A stretch of DNA of 64,000 bases from Sphingomonas sp. Leaf230 (GCF_001421745.1 NZ_LMKW01000001.1:300478-364477); one strand, 5' to 3'. Shown: positions 53,415 through 62,281, counted from the first letter of the stretch. Made by a program: numbers and translations. Notes: generated by a model from the sequence alone, not told the origin.

Positions 53415-54496
53415 CGACTTTGCTGTTCCTTCCCGCCGGCGAGACCGGATATCGCTGGATGCGCGTCGCGGACGCGCGCGTGGTCGGGGAGGGGGAGGGT
53501 ATCCCCGATGCGATCGACGACGAGACGATCGCGGTCGCGCCCGCCGATGCGGTGACGCTGCACTGGGCGGAACTGCCGTCGCGGTCCGCGGCGCAGGCGA
53601 CGGCGGCCGCGCGTATCCTGGCGAGCGAGGCGAGTGCATCGCCGCTCGCCGAACTCCATGTCGCGGTGGGGGACGAAGGCGCGAGCGACCGACCGATCGG
53701 CGTCGTCGGTGCCGCGACGATGCGCGACTGGCTGCTGATGCTGGCGGAAGCAGGCGTCGACCCGGTCGCCGTCATTCCCGCACCGATGCTCCTTCCGCGA
53801 CCCGAAGAGGGGTACGCACGGGCGGAACTCGCTGGCAGCGGTGTCGTGCGTGGCACCTCCAGCGGGTTCGCCGACGAGGCGCGGCTAACCGAGCTCGTGA
53901 CCGGTGGCACTGCGCCGGCGACGATCGACAGCGACACGCTGGAGGCGGCGATCGTTGCCGCCGTCGCGTCGCCCCCGCTGGATCTGCGACAGGGGCCGTT
54001 CGCGCGGCGGCGACGGTTCGCGATCGACTGGGGGCTGATCCGTCGGCTCGCGCTGTTGTCGCTCACGATCCTCGCCGTGACGCTGGCGATCTCGCTCGTC
54101 CGCATCGCCAAATACAGCTTCGGCGCGGATGCCCTGGAGGCGGAAGCCGACACCGTGGCGGGCACTGGCTTGCCGCGCGGCGAGACGGTGGTCGACGCCA
54201 GCCGCCAGCTCGACGAGCGTCTGTCGCGCGTGCGGGGACCGGGCCTAGGGTTCACCAGCACGACTGCGGCGGTCTTCGCGGCGGTGCGTGCGACGCCCGG
54301 CACCGAAGTCACCGCGCTCGATTTCCAGGCGAACGGCGACCTGCGCCTGTCGGTGGCCGTCGAACGCGAAGCCTTGGCGACCGACTTGAAGCGCGCGCTC
54401 GAATCCGCCGGCTTCTCGGTCCGCGCGGGCGTGTTCCAGGCAGCAGCCGGCCGCGTGACGGGCGAACTCACGATCAGCCCGGAGAGCGGACGATGA
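53411..54496 (+). CDS. gspL: Type II secretion protein L
   Basis: GspL recruits GspE to the inner membrane. The 361 residues comprise an actin-like cytoplasmic domain (starts TTLLFLPAGETGYRWMRVAD; PADAVTLHWAELPSRSAAQA), one membrane helix (LALLSLTILAVTLAISLVRI, about 214-233) and a ferredoxin-like periplasmic domain (VTALDFQANGDLRLSVAVER). ATG overlaps gspK; stop overlaps gspM by 4 bases. Confidence 0.92.
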   Translation: MTTLLFLPAGETGYRWMRVADARVVGEGEGIPDAIDDETIAVAPADAVTLHWAELPSRSAAQATAAARILASEASASPLAELHVAVGDEGASDRPIGVVGAATMRDWLLMLAEAGVDPVAVIPAPMLLPRPEEGYARAELAGSGVVRGTSSGFADEARLTELVTGGTAPATIDSDTLEAAIVAAVASPPLDLRQGPFARRRRFAIDWGLIRRLALLSLTILAVTLAISLVRIAKYSFGADALEAEADTVAGTGLPRGETVVDASRQLDERLSRVRGPGLGFTSTTAAVFAAVRATPGTEVTALDFQANGDLRLSVAVEREALATDLKRALESAGFSVRAGVFQAAAGRVTGELTISPESGR

Positions 54497-54969
54497 CCGG
54501 ACTGAAAACGTGGTTCGAGGGACGCTCGCTGCGGGAGCGGCGATTGCTGCTCGTGATGGCGGGGCTCGCGGTCCTCACGCTGCTGTGGGCGCTGATCATC
54601 CGCCCGGTCGGCGACGGCCTGTCGAGCGCACGGGAGCGTCATGCCGATGCCGTCACCCGGCTCGGCGAGACGCGCGCGCAAGTCGCGACGTTGCGCGATA
54701 TCCAGCGGACCCGCGCCACGCCACTGACCGGCACGCTCGCCGATGCGGTGCGTGCCGAAGCGGACCAGGCCGGTTTCGCGCTCGCCTCGCTCGATCAGGA
54801 CGGCGCGAGCCGGGTACGGGTAGGCATCCAGTCGGCGCGCCCCGCGGCGCTGGTCGCGTGGCTCGCACGCCTCGAACGGCTCGGCATCCTCGTCGATTCG
54901 GTGGCGATGACCGACAAGGGCGACAAGACCGTCGGCGTCGCACTCACCTTGAAAGCGCGCGCGGCATGA
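54493..54969 (+). CDS. gspM: Type II secretion protein M
   Basis: The 158-residue partner of GspL. The N-terminal part WFEGRSLRERRLLLVMAGLA leads into the single membrane helix (LAVLTLLWALIIRPV, about 24-38), followed by a coiled coil and a ferredoxin-like periplasmic domain (LVAWLARLERLGILVDSVAM). It overlaps gspL and gspN by 4 bases each. Confidence 0.9.
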   Translation: MTGLKTWFEGRSLRERRLLLVMAGLAVLTLLWALIIRPVGDGLSSARERHADAVTRLGETRAQVATLRDIQRTRATPLTGTLADAVRAEADQAGFALASLDQDGASRVRVGIQSARPAALVAWLARLERLGILVDSVAMTDKGDKTVGVALTLKARAA

Positions 54970-55691
54970 GGCGCATTCGTTTGCGTACCGGCCCCGCCGC
55001 GCTGTTCGGCGGGATGCTGCTGATCGCGCTGATCATATTCCTGCCGATGCGCGCGGTGCTCGGCTGGGTCGGCGTCGGCGACGAAGGGCTGGTCGCGCGG
55101 CGCGTGTCGGGGACGATCTGGGGCGCGACGCTGACCGAGGCCCGGTTCGGCGATCTTGCGCTCGGCGATCTGCACGCGCGGCTGTCGCCACTGCCGCTGC
55201 TGGTCGGCCGCGCGAGGATCGTCTTCGCCGGTCCCGAATCGGTGTCGGCCAAGCCGTTGCGCGGGTCGGCGAGCGTCAGTCGCCACGGCTTCGGCGTCGA
55301 TCACATGACCGCCACGGTCGCGACCGGCCGGCTGTTCGCGCCGGTGCCCGTCTCGGCGCTCGACCTCGACGACGTCTCGGTCCGCTTCCGCGATGGCCAG
55401 TGCGAAGCCGCCGAGGGCCGCGTCCGCGCGACGCTGGCGGGTGACGTCGGCGGGATCACCTTGCCGCAGTCGGTGAGCGGCACCGCACGCTGTGATGGCA
55501 CGGCGTTGCTGCTGCCGCTGGCGAGCCAGGCCGGGACCGAGAGCATCGCGCTCCGGATCGAGGGGGCAGGGACCTACCGCGCCGAGCTGTCGCTGCGTCC
55601 GTCCGATCCACTGGCGGTCCAGAAGCTCGAGCAGGCGGGCTTCGTGAGCGGCCCGAACGGGTACAAGCTCGCCATCGAAGGACGTTTTTGA
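54966..55691 (+). CDS. gspN: Type II secretion protein N
   Basis: From ATG 54966 (MRRIRLRTGPAALFGGMLLI) the protein is 241 residues with one N-terminal membrane helix and a beta-rich periplasmic part (GTIWGATLTEARFGDLALGD, LPLLVGRARIVFAG). This fits GspN, an optional component. It ends the operon; no gspO prepilin peptidase gene is in the window, so it must be elsewhere. The long upstream frame from 54510 is a shadow. Confidence 0.87.
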   Translation: MRRIRLRTGPAALFGGMLLIALIIFLPMRAVLGWVGVGDEGLVARRVSGTIWGATLTEARFGDLALGDLHARLSPLPLLVGRARIVFAGPESVSAKPLRGSASVSRHGFGVDHMTATVATGRLFAPVPVSALDLDDVSVRFRDGQCEAAEGRVRATLAGDVGGITLPQSVSGTARCDGTALLLPLASQAGTESIALRIEGAGTYRAELSLRPSDPLAVQKLEQAGFVSGPNGYKLAIEGRF

Positions 55692-55756
55692 CGTCTTTTT
55701 GGCAAGTCGACGGTTGACGCCGCCCGGCGACCCCCGCTAGGGGGCGATGCCTACGC

Positions 55757-55834
55757 GGCGGTCGTAGTTCAATTGGTTAGAGCGTCGGCTTGTGATGCCG
55801 GATGTTGCGGGTTCAAGTCCCGTCGGTCGCCCCA
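55757..55834 (+). tRNA. tRNA-His (anticodon GTG)
   Basis: The acceptor GCGGTCG pairs (with two G-T wobbles) with CGGTCGC, and an extra G at 55757 pairs with the discriminator C at 55831, the hallmark of tRNA-His. The anticodon loop TTGTGAT holds GTG. T-arm GCGGGTTCAAGTCCCGT is normal and CCA (55832-55834) is encoded. Confidence 0.97.
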
Positions 55835-55945
55835 TTTTCCCATTATTTTTCCGAGCCTCCCCAACGTGAGCGCTTTGGGCTGGTAAAACCGGCTGGAAAA
55901 TAATATTTCGCCTCCCGGTAATTTTATTCTCCTCAGGAGCCGGCG

Positions 55946-56995
55946 ATGACAGCGGTTTGGGACCTTCCCGATTTCGACGACCACGAGGGCGTTCATGCCT
56001 TCACCGATCCCGAATCGGGCCTGCACGCGGTGATCGCGGTGCACTCGACCAAGCTCGGGCCGGCAGCCGGCGGCGCACGCTTCTGGCATTATGCCGACAA
56101 CGGCCGCGCGGTGACCGACGCGCTGCGCCTGTCGCGCGGCATGAGCTTCAAGAACGCGATGGCGGGCCTGGAGCTGGGCGGCGGCAAGGGCGTGGTCCTC
56201 GCGGCCAAGCCCGGCGACGTCATCACGACCGCCCAGCTTGAGGCGTTCGGTCGCGCGGTCGACTCGCTCGGCGGGCGCTACGTCACGGCCGAGGACGTCG
56301 GCATGTCCGAAGATCGCATGAAGGTGATCGCCAGCCAGACGCGCTACGTCTCCGGCCTGCCGGTTGCGAGCGGCGCTGCGGGTGGCGATCCCGGGCCGTA
56401 CACCGCGCTCGGCATCTATCTCGGCGTGAAGGCGGCGGCACAGCGCGGTCTCGGCGCGACCGACATGAAGGGTGTGCGCGTCGCGATCCAGGGCGTCGGT
56501 TCGGTCGGCGGCGGTCTCGCGCGGTTGCTGGCGAAGGACGGCGCGGTCCTGACGCTGGCGGACGTAGACGAGGGTCGTGCGCAGAAGCTGGCGGCTGAGC
56601 TCGGCGCGACCGCGGTGGCGGCCGAGGCGATCCTGACGACCGAAGCGGATATCTTCAGCCCGAACGCGCTGGGTGCGATCCTGACCGAGATGTCGATCGC
56701 TGCGCTGAAGGCGAAGGTCGTTGCAGGTGGTGCGAACAACCAGCTGAGCGTCCGCGAGGACGGTGCACGACTGCATGCTCGCGGTATCCTGTATGCGCCG
56801 GATTACGTGATCAACGCAGGCGGGATCATCAATGTCGGCCTGGAGTATCTGGGTCACGGCGACGAGGCCGAGGTGAAGGCGCGGATCGCGCGCATCCCCG
56901 AGCGCCTGATCGAGGTCTGGAACGAGAGCGACCGTTTGGGCGAACCAGCTTCTGACGTCGCCGACAGCATCGCGAAGGGCTTGATCGGCCGCTGA
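55946..56995 (+). CDS. Leucine/valine-type amino-acid dehydrogenase
   Basis: A 349-residue Glu/Leu/Phe/Val dehydrogenase that deaminates branched-chain amino acids with NAD. Substrate-binding motif GLELGGGKGVVLAAKPGDVI (about 74-93) has the catalytic Lys; NAD motif VRVAIQGVGSVGGGLARLLA is near 174. LGPAAGGARFWHY near 34-46 is also typical. Leucine dehydrogenase is the most likely identity. ATG is preceded by CAGGAGCCGGCG. It is next to a repeat and the ccm operon. Confidence 0.88.
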   Translation: MTAVWDLPDFDDHEGVHAFTDPESGLHAVIAVHSTKLGPAAGGARFWHYADNGRAVTDALRLSRGMSFKNAMAGLELGGGKGVVLAAKPGDVITTAQLEAFGRAVDSLGGRYVTAEDVGMSEDRMKVIASQTRYVSGLPVASGAAGGDPGPYTALGIYLGVKAAAQRGLGATDMKGVRVAIQGVGSVGGGLARLLAKDGAVLTLADVDEGRAQKLAAELGATAVAAEAILTTEADIFSPNALGAILTEMSIAALKAKVVAGGANNQLSVREDGARLHARGILYAPDYVINAGGIINVGLEYLGHGDEAEVKARIARIPERLIEVWNESDRLGEPASDVADSIAKGLIGR

Positions 56996-57001
56996 TATCC
57001 T

Positions 57002-57134
57002 TCTCCCCTCCGGGGAGAAGGTGGCACGAAGTGCCGGATGAGGGGTGGTTGGGGTAAACGACCCGAGCCTCACGCCCCTCACCCTCCCACCGCAAGTGCG
57101 GCGGGCCCCTCCCTCTCCCCGATGGGGAGAGGGG
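57002..57134. repeat. Palindromic intergenic repeat (type D)
   Basis: TCTCCCCTCCGGGGAGAAGG at the left faces CTCTCCCCGATGGGGAGAGG at the right; the inner part has GATGAGGGGTGG and CCCCTCACCCTCCC. It lies in the 189-bp gap ahead of ccmC and probably contains or abuts the ccm promoter. Confidence 0.75.
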
Positions 57135-57184
57135 CTTAAGTCCGAGGTGACAGCCTCGCGATGTTGCCATAATGGCTATCCCTA

Positions 57185-57910
57185 GTGGCCACCCTACACG
57201 CCTTCGCAAACCCCGCGCGCTTCTTGAAGATCGCCAAGCCGTTGACGCCAGCGCTGTTCTGGGCCGGCGTCGCGCTGATCGTGCTGGGCTGCTGGGCAGG
57301 CCTCACGCAGACCCCGCCCGACTATCTCCAAGGCGAGACCGTCCGCATCCTCTACATCCACGTCCCCGCCGCCTGGCTCGGCATGGGCGGATGGAGCGGG
57401 ATCGCGATCTCCAGCATCATGTTTCTGGTCTGGCGTCATCCGCTCGCCAGCGTCGCCGCGCGCGCGATCGCGCTGCCTGGCGCGGTGTTCGCGGCACTCT
57501 GTCTCATGACCGGCTCGATCTGGGGACGGCCGACCTGGGGAACGTGGTGGCAATGGGACGGCCGGCTGACCTCGATGCTGCTGCTGTTCTTCGTCTATCT
57601 CGGCTACATGGCACTCGCGAAGGCGGATGCGGATCGTGGCGGCGACGGGCGCGTGCCTGCGCTCTACGGGATCGCCGGATCCGTGCTGCTGCCGATCATC
57701 CGTTATTCGGTGGTGTGGTGGAACACGCTGCACCAGGGACCAAGCATCGGCCTCACGCAATCGACGATCGACGGGTCGATCCTGTGGCCGCTGCCGATCA
57801 TGCTCGCCGGGTTCACGTTCGTGTTCGCCGGCATCGTCTTGATGCGAATGCGGATGATGCTGGCCGTTGCGAAATCCGAAGCGCGGATGCGCAGAATGGC
57901 GAGAGCATGA
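57185..57910 (+). CDS. ccmC: Haem exporter permease CcmC
   Basis: CcmC is an inner-membrane protein that loads haem onto CcmE. The 241 residues (GTG 57185) have six membrane segments and the tryptophan-rich periplasmic motif SIWGRPTWGTWWQWDGRLTS (about 106-125) that holds haem. Flanking His residues (YIHVPAAWLG; VVWWNTLHQGPS) are the axial ligands. It is the first ccm gene here; ccmA and ccmB are absent. Its stop overlaps ccmD. Confidence 0.94.
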   Translation: MATLHAFANPARFLKIAKPLTPALFWAGVALIVLGCWAGLTQTPPDYLQGETVRILYIHVPAAWLGMGGWSGIAISSIMFLVWRHPLASVAARAIALPGAVFAALCLMTGSIWGRPTWGTWWQWDGRLTSMLLLFFVYLGYMALAKADADRGGDGRVPALYGIAGSVLLPIIRYSVVWWNTLHQGPSIGLTQSTIDGSILWPLPIMLAGFTFVFAGIVLMRMRMMLAVAKSEARMRRMARA

Positions 57911-58011
57911 ATCCCTGGCCGTTCGTGACTGCTGCGTATGTCGTGACGCTGGGTGGCGGTGCGATCATTGCGTTGTTGAGCTACCTCGCGATGCGCAGGG
58001 CCGAGAAATGA
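57907..58011 (+). CDS. ccmD: Haem exporter small protein CcmD
   Basis: A 34-residue single-pass protein, starting MNPWPFVTAAYVVTLGGGAI and ending YLAMRRAEK. The length, membrane helix and basic end match CcmD, which stabilises CcmC and CcmE. It overlaps both ccmC and ccmE by 4 bases. Confidence 0.87.
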   Translation: MNPWPFVTAAYVVTLGGGAIIALLSYLAMRRAEK

Positions 58012-58454
58012 AGGCCAAGCATCAACGCCTGACGCTGGCGCTGCTGGCGCTCGGCGCGGTTGTCATCGCGGGACTGCTCGCGCTGTCCGCGCTCAAGGAC
58101 CAGGCCGCATTCTTCTACGCGCCCTCCGACGTGCGCCGCGACGGCCTCCCGCTCGGCCGCGCGGTTCGGCTCGGCGGAATGGTCAAGGGCGGCTCGGTCA
58201 AGCGCGCCGCCGACGGCATCACCGTGCATTTCACCGTCACCGACGGCCAAGCAACCACGCCGGTCGTCTTCGCCGGGATCGTCCCGGACCTGTTCCGCGA
58301 GAAATCGGGCGTCGTCGCCGAGGGCCAGTTCCAGCCCAACGGCAGCTTCGTCGCGTCGAATCTGCTCGCCAAGCACGACGAAAAATACATGCCGCCGGAG
58401 ATGGCCGGCAAGATGCACGAGACCAAGACGCTCGAACCGGACGCCAAGCAGTGA
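58008..58454 (+). CDS. ccmE: Haem chaperone CcmE
   Basis: CcmE binds haem covalently at a His and passes it to CcmF/CcmH. The 148 residues open with a membrane anchor (LTLALLALGAVVIAGLLALS, about 8-27) and an OB-fold domain (RLGGMVKGGSVKRAADGITV). The haem-binding His is in NLLAKHDEKYMPPEM (about 124). The start ATG lies over the ccmD stop. Confidence 0.94.
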   Translation: MKAKHQRLTLALLALGAVVIAGLLALSALKDQAAFFYAPSDVRRDGLPLGRAVRLGGMVKGGSVKRAADGITVHFTVTDGQATTPVVFAGIVPDLFREKSGVVAEGQFQPNGSFVASNLLAKHDEKYMPPEMAGKMHETKTLEPDAKQ

Positions 58455-60364
58455 TCGCCGAAGCAGGCCTAGCCGCGCTCTGGTTCGCGGGCGCGCTCGC
58501 GGCGTTGCAGCTGGTAATGGCGGCGATCGGTCTCGCACGCGGTCGTGAAGACGTGGCAGCGGCGGTCCGGCCGGTGGCGATCGTCCAGGGGCTGCTCGCA
58601 TTACTGGCGATGGCGCTCCTGATCGAACTCTTCCTCGACTCCGATATGTCGGTGAAGCTGGTCGTTGAGAACAGCCATTCCGCCAAGCCGTGGCTCTACA
58701 AGTTTGCCGGCGCATGGGGAAATCACGAAGGCTCGATGCTGCTCTGGGTGACGATCCTTGGACTCGCTGGTGGGGCGGTGGCGATCTTCGAACGCTCGCT
58801 GCCCGAACGCACGCTCACCGCGACGCTCGGCGCGCAGGCGACGATCGCGCTCGGCTTCTACGCGTTCCTGCTGTTCTCCTCGAACCCGTTCGCGCGACTG
58901 AACCCCGCCGCGGCCGACGGTCTCGGGCTCAACCCGCTGTTGCAGGACCCCGGCTTGGCGTTCCACCCGCCGACGCTCTACACCGGCTATGTCGGCCTCT
59001 CGGTCGCGTTCTCGTTCGCGGTCGGCGCGCTGGTCACCCGCGACGTTGGCCCGGCGTTCGCGAAGGCGATGCGCCCCTGGGTACTGATCGCGTGGATATT
59101 CCTGACGCTCGGCATCACCGCCGGATCGTATTGGGCGTATTACGAGCTCGGCTGGGGCGGCTGGTGGTTCTGGGATCCGGTCGAGAACGCCTCGCTGATG
59201 CCGTGGCTAGCCGCCACCGCGCTGCTCCATTCGGTGACCGTACTCGCAACCCGCGACGGCCTGCGCGCGTGGACGATCATGCTGGCGGTCGTCGCGTTCT
59301 CGATGTCGATGATCGGCACGTTTTTGGTGCGCTCGGGCATCCTGACAAGCGTCCATGCCTTCGCAGTCGATCCAAAGCGTGGCGCGTTTATCCTGGCGTT
59401 GCTTGCGATCTACATCGGCGGGGCGCTGGCGTTGTTCGCCGCGCGGATCGGCACCGTGCGCGCCGGCACGACCTTCGATCCGGTTAGTCGCGAGGGCGCG
59501 CTGGTCGCGAACAATCTGCTGCTGTCGGTGATCCTCGGGATCGTCCTGATCGGCACGCTCTATCCGATCGTCGCGGCGAGCTTTGGCGTGCAGCTGTCGG
59601 TCGGGCCGCCATTCTTCAACAAGGCGGCGGGGCCGATCGCGCTGCTTCTCGTGGCGGTAATGGCAGTCGGGCCGCTGCTGCGCTGGCGGCGTGACGATGC
59701 GAAAGCGGTGCTGGGCCGTGTGATGCTGCCGATCGGTGCGACGCTGGTGGCGGCGATCGCGCTGCTGTTCGTCTGGCCGGGCGTACTGCCTTGGGCCGGA
59801 TTGTCGCTCGCCGCGGGGCTCGCTGTCGCCAGCGTCGCGCCGCTGTGGAAGCGCAACCTGAGGCGCACGCCGCTATTCACCTACGGTATGGTGATCGCGC
59901 ATCTCGGCATCGCGGTCAGCCTTGCCGGGATGGCATCGGACAGCGCGTTCACCAAGGAGACGCTGGTCGCGGTGCGCACGGGTGAGCCGGCGCGGGTCGG
60001 TCCGTACACCGTGACGCTCGACGGGATATCGCCGGTGATCGGGGAGAACTGGTCGGCACTCGAAGCGCGTCTGACCGCGACTCGAGGTAGCAGCGCGAGC
60101 ATCCTGCGGCCGCAACTCCGTTTCTTCGCCAACCCGCCGACCAGCACCAACGAGTCTGCGATCCTGACCGTGCTCGACGGCCAGCTTTACACCGTGCTCG
60201 GGCAACCGGACGGGCAGGGGCGGTGGCAGCTTCGCCTTTGGTGGAAGCCGTTCGTGACGCTGATCTGGTTCGGTGGCGTGCTGATCGCGCTCGGCGGTAT
60301 GCTGTCGCTGATCGGTCGGGTGCTCCGCGAGCGACGGGCTGCGATACGGGCTGAATGGGCGTGA
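58451..60364 (+). CDS. ccmF: Haem lyase CcmF
   Basis: CcmF attaches haem to apocytochrome c on the periplasmic side. The 637 residues have about 13-15 membrane segments, the WWD motif GWGGWWFWDPVENASLMPWL (about 234-253) and His ligands such as FAGAWGNHEGSML and LAFHPPTLYTGYVGLS. It overlaps ccmE by 4 bases and ccmG by 10. Confidence 0.95.
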   Translation: MIAEAGLAALWFAGALAALQLVMAAIGLARGREDVAAAVRPVAIVQGLLALLAMALLIELFLDSDMSVKLVVENSHSAKPWLYKFAGAWGNHEGSMLLWVTILGLAGGAVAIFERSLPERTLTATLGAQATIALGFYAFLLFSSNPFARLNPAAADGLGLNPLLQDPGLAFHPPTLYTGYVGLSVAFSFAVGALVTRDVGPAFAKAMRPWVLIAWIFLTLGITAGSYWAYYELGWGGWWFWDPVENASLMPWLAATALLHSVTVLATRDGLRAWTIMLAVVAFSMSMIGTFLVRSGILTSVHAFAVDPKRGAFILALLAIYIGGALALFAARIGTVRAGTTFDPVSREGALVANNLLLSVILGIVLIGTLYPIVAASFGVQLSVGPPFFNKAAGPIALLLVAVMAVGPLLRWRRDDAKAVLGRVMLPIGATLVAAIALLFVWPGVLPWAGLSLAAGLAVASVAPLWKRNLRRTPLFTYGMVIAHLGIAVSLAGMASDSAFTKETLVAVRTGEPARVGPYTVTLDGISPVIGENWSALEARLTATRGSSASILRPQLRFFANPPTSTNESAILTVLDGQLYTVLGQPDGQGRWQLRLWWKPFVTLIWFGGVLIALGGMLSLIGRVLRERRAAIRAEWA

Positions 60365-60888
60365 AACGGTTCGCACTCTGGGCGCCGCTGGCGATCTTCG
60401 CGTTGCTGTTCGCGGTGGTGGCAAGCGGGCTGTTCAGGCCTGCGGAAAAGGTGGTGCGGTCGGCGATGGTCGGCAAGCCGCTTCCCGATTTCGCGCTGCC
60501 GGCGATGGTCCCCGGCAAGCCGGGCCTGACCAGCGCGTCGTTCCGGCAGGGCAAGCCGCGGTTGCTCAACGTGTTCGCGAGCTGGTGCATCCCGTGTATC
60601 GCCGAAGCGCCGCAACTGATGCGGTTGAAGGCGATGGGCGTGCCGATCGATGCGATCGCGATCCGCGACACTGCTCCGGCGATCGCTGGGTTCCTCCGGC
60701 GCAATGGTGATCCGTACGAGCGGATCGGCAGCGATCGGGCCAGCCAAGTGCAGCTGGCGCTGGGCTCGTCGGGCGTGCCGGAGACGTTCGTGATCGATGG
60801 CCGCGGGATCGTCGTGAAGCAGATCATCGGCGATATCCGGCCGGAGAATGTGGCCGAGATCGTGCAAGCCGTGAAGGACGCGCGGTGA
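60355..60888 (+). CDS. ccmG: Thiol-disulfide oxidoreductase CcmG/DsbE
   Basis: A membrane-anchored thioredoxin that reduces apocytochrome haem-site cysteines. The 177 residues start with an anchor (WAPLAIFALLFAVVASGLF) and have active-site NVFASWCIPCIAEAPQLM (Cys near 80 and 83) and the cis-Pro GVPETFVID. It overlaps ccmF and ccmH. Confidence 0.94.
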   Translation: MGVKRFALWAPLAIFALLFAVVASGLFRPAEKVVRSAMVGKPLPDFALPAMVPGKPGLTSASFRQGKPRLLNVFASWCIPCIAEAPQLMRLKAMGVPIDAIAIRDTAPAIAGFLRRNGDPYERIGSDRASQVQLALGSSGVPETFVIDGRGIVVKQIIGDIRPENVAEIVQAVKDAR

Positions 60889-61325
60889 GGGTGCGCAACC
60901 AAGTTCCCCTCCCGCGAGCGGGAGGGGAGGTCGTTGCGGCGCTGTTGCTCTGTATCTCGCCGGCCTTCGCCCAGCCGATCACTCCACCAGCGCATTACGC
61001 CAACGTGCAACTCGCAGACCCCGCCAAGGAAGCCTCCGCCCGAGCGCTCATGGAAACGCTGCGCTGCCTCGTCTGCCAGGGCCAGTCGATCGCCGACAGC
61101 GATGCCGACATGGCGGCCGACATGCGCGCGCTCGTCCGCGAGCGGATCGAGCGGGGCGAAAAGCCGGCCTCGATCCGCGACTGGCTGATCGCGCGCTATG
61201 GCGATTATGTGACGTACGACCCGCCGCTGTCGGGGCTGACATGGCCGTTGTGGCTAGCGCCGATCCTGCTGCTTGGTATCGGCGGCTGGATCGCGCGGTC
61301 GAGCTTCCGGCGGAGGACACGCTGA
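60885..61325 (+). CDS. ccmH: Cytochrome c maturation protein CcmH, repeat-derived leader
   Basis: CcmH presents reduced apocytochrome c to CcmF. The 146 residues have a signal sequence VVAALLLCISPAFAQPI, the haem-lyase motif METLRCLVCQGQSIADSDAD (cysteines near 66 and 69) and a C-terminal membrane helix (GLTWPLWLAPILLLGIGGW). The first codons, NQVPLPRAGGEV, are encoded by a half type C repeat (60904-60930). GTG overlaps the ccmG stop. Confidence 0.92.
   Translation: MRVRNQVPLPRAGGEVVAALLLCISPAFAQPITPPAHYANVQLADPAKEASARALMETLRCLVCQGQSIADSDADMAADMRALVRERIERGEKPASIRDWLIARYGDYVTYDPPLSGLTWPLWLAPILLLGIGGWIARSSFRRRTR
60904..60930 (+). repeat. Half type C palindrome in the ccmH leader
   Basis: CCCCTCCCGCGAGCGGGAGG and its flanks match the right arm of the gspE repeat over 24 bases. 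The piece is one hairpin, inside the coding start of ccmH just before the signal-peptide core. Confidence 0.8.
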
Positions 61326-61969
61326 TGGGATACGTCTGGCTGGCCGCGATCGGAGGCGGTGCGTTTGCGCTGCTCGCAGTAATGAAGGTGAACCGCGTCC
61401 TGTGGACGATGGTCGCCGCGGCGCTGATGCTAGGTGCGGCGGGATACGCGTGGCAGGGGCAGCCAGGGCTTGCCGGCCATGAAGCGTCGCCCGGACTTGC
61501 AGCGACGCCGGACGATAGCGCGATGCTCGAACTGCGCGACCAAATGCTAGAGCGGTATACGGGCGCGGCAGCGTACCTGGTTGCGGCGGACGCGATGACG
61601 CGGATCGGCGACCGTCGCGCGGCGGTGCAGGTGTTGCTCGGAGGGCTGAGGATCGCCCCTAAGAGCGTGGTAATGTGGACAGGGCTCGCCAACGCGCTGG
61701 CGGCGCATGATGCGAACCAGGTTTCTCCTCCCGCGCTGTTCGCGTTCCAGCAGGCAATGCGGTTGGCGCCCAAGCATCCTGCTCCGCCGTTCTTTCTGGG
61801 GCTGGCCTATGTGCGGGCGGGCGAGTTCGCGACGGCCCGGCCATATTGGGCAAGGGCGCTGGCGTTGACGCCGGCCAACATCTCATACCGAGGCGAGATC
61901 GCCACTCGGCTCGCGTTGCTGGATCGGTTTCTGGCTATGCAGGATACGCCGAACGCAGGCCAAAAATAA
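61325..61969 (+). CDS. ccmI: TPR-containing cytochrome c maturation protein CcmI-like
   Basis: A 214-residue protein with two N-terminal membrane segments (MGYVWLAAIGGGAFALLAVM; VLWTMVAAALMLGAAGYAW) and TPR repeats (YLVAADAMTRIGDRRAAVQV, PPFFLGLAYVRAGEFATARP, YWARALALTPANISYRGE). CcmI/CycH chaperones bind apocytochrome c. It is shorter than E. coli CcmH/I domains. ATG overlaps the ccmH stop by one base. Confidence 0.85.
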   Translation: MGYVWLAAIGGGAFALLAVMKVNRVLWTMVAAALMLGAAGYAWQGQPGLAGHEASPGLAATPDDSAMLELRDQMLERYTGAAAYLVAADAMTRIGDRRAAVQVLLGGLRIAPKSVVMWTGLANALAAHDANQVSPPALFAFQQAMRLAPKHPAPPFFLGLAYVRAGEFATARPYWARALALTPANISYRGEIATRLALLDRFLAMQDTPNAGQK

Positions 61970-61970
61970 T

Positions 61971-62002
61971 CCCGTCATCCTGAGGCAACCCAGAATGACG
62001 GG
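61971..62002 (-). terminator. Stem-loop between ccmI and DUF3072 gene
   Basis: CCCGTCAT (61971-61978) pairs with ATGACGGG (61995-62002). On the minus strand it is followed by ATTATTTTT, a T-rich run, so it should terminate the DUF3072 transcript; on the plus strand it may stop ccm transcripts. Confidence 0.65.
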
Positions 62003-62011
62003 ATGAAGCGC

Positions 62012-62230
62012 TTATTGCCCGCGGCCGGTCTTCGACTGCAGTTCGTCGATCTTCTTCGACGCATCCGCCTTGGTCAGCGTCTCGTCGAATTCCTCATGCG
62101 CTTCCTCGGACAGCGTCTTGAGGTAGCTCGCCTGCGCACCGGTCATCTTCTCGTCGCCGGTGGTCCAGTCGTCCGGGTCCTTCTCGGCGTTCGAGAACGG
62201 TTCGGACTTGGGGTTCGGGGTGTCGGACAT
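62012..62230 (-). CDS. DUF3072-domain small protein
   Basis: A 72-residue acidic protein from ATG 62230 starting MSDTPNPKSEPFSNAEKDPD with DDWTTGDEKMTGAQASYLKT and a helical C-terminus (LSEEAHEEFDETLTKADASK). The motif DWTTGDE...TGAQ..YL matches DUF3072, a soluble family of unknown role. The start is confirmed by GGAAAGGAATTTCCA upstream. The in-frame part from 62257 is not needed. Confidence 0.85.
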   Translation of the reverse strand: MSDTPNPKSEPFSNAEKDPDDWTTGDEKMTGAQASYLKTLSEEAHEEFDETLTKADASKKIDELQSKTGRGQ

Positions 62231-62281
62231 TGGAAATTCCTTTCCCCTGCCCAACACCCGTGTTCCGCATCCGTTCCCGAG

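Noticed and set aside
55835..55945. Attachment site next to tRNA-His
   Set aside because: No direct repeat of the tRNA 3' end, no integrase and no foreign gene block were found nearby.
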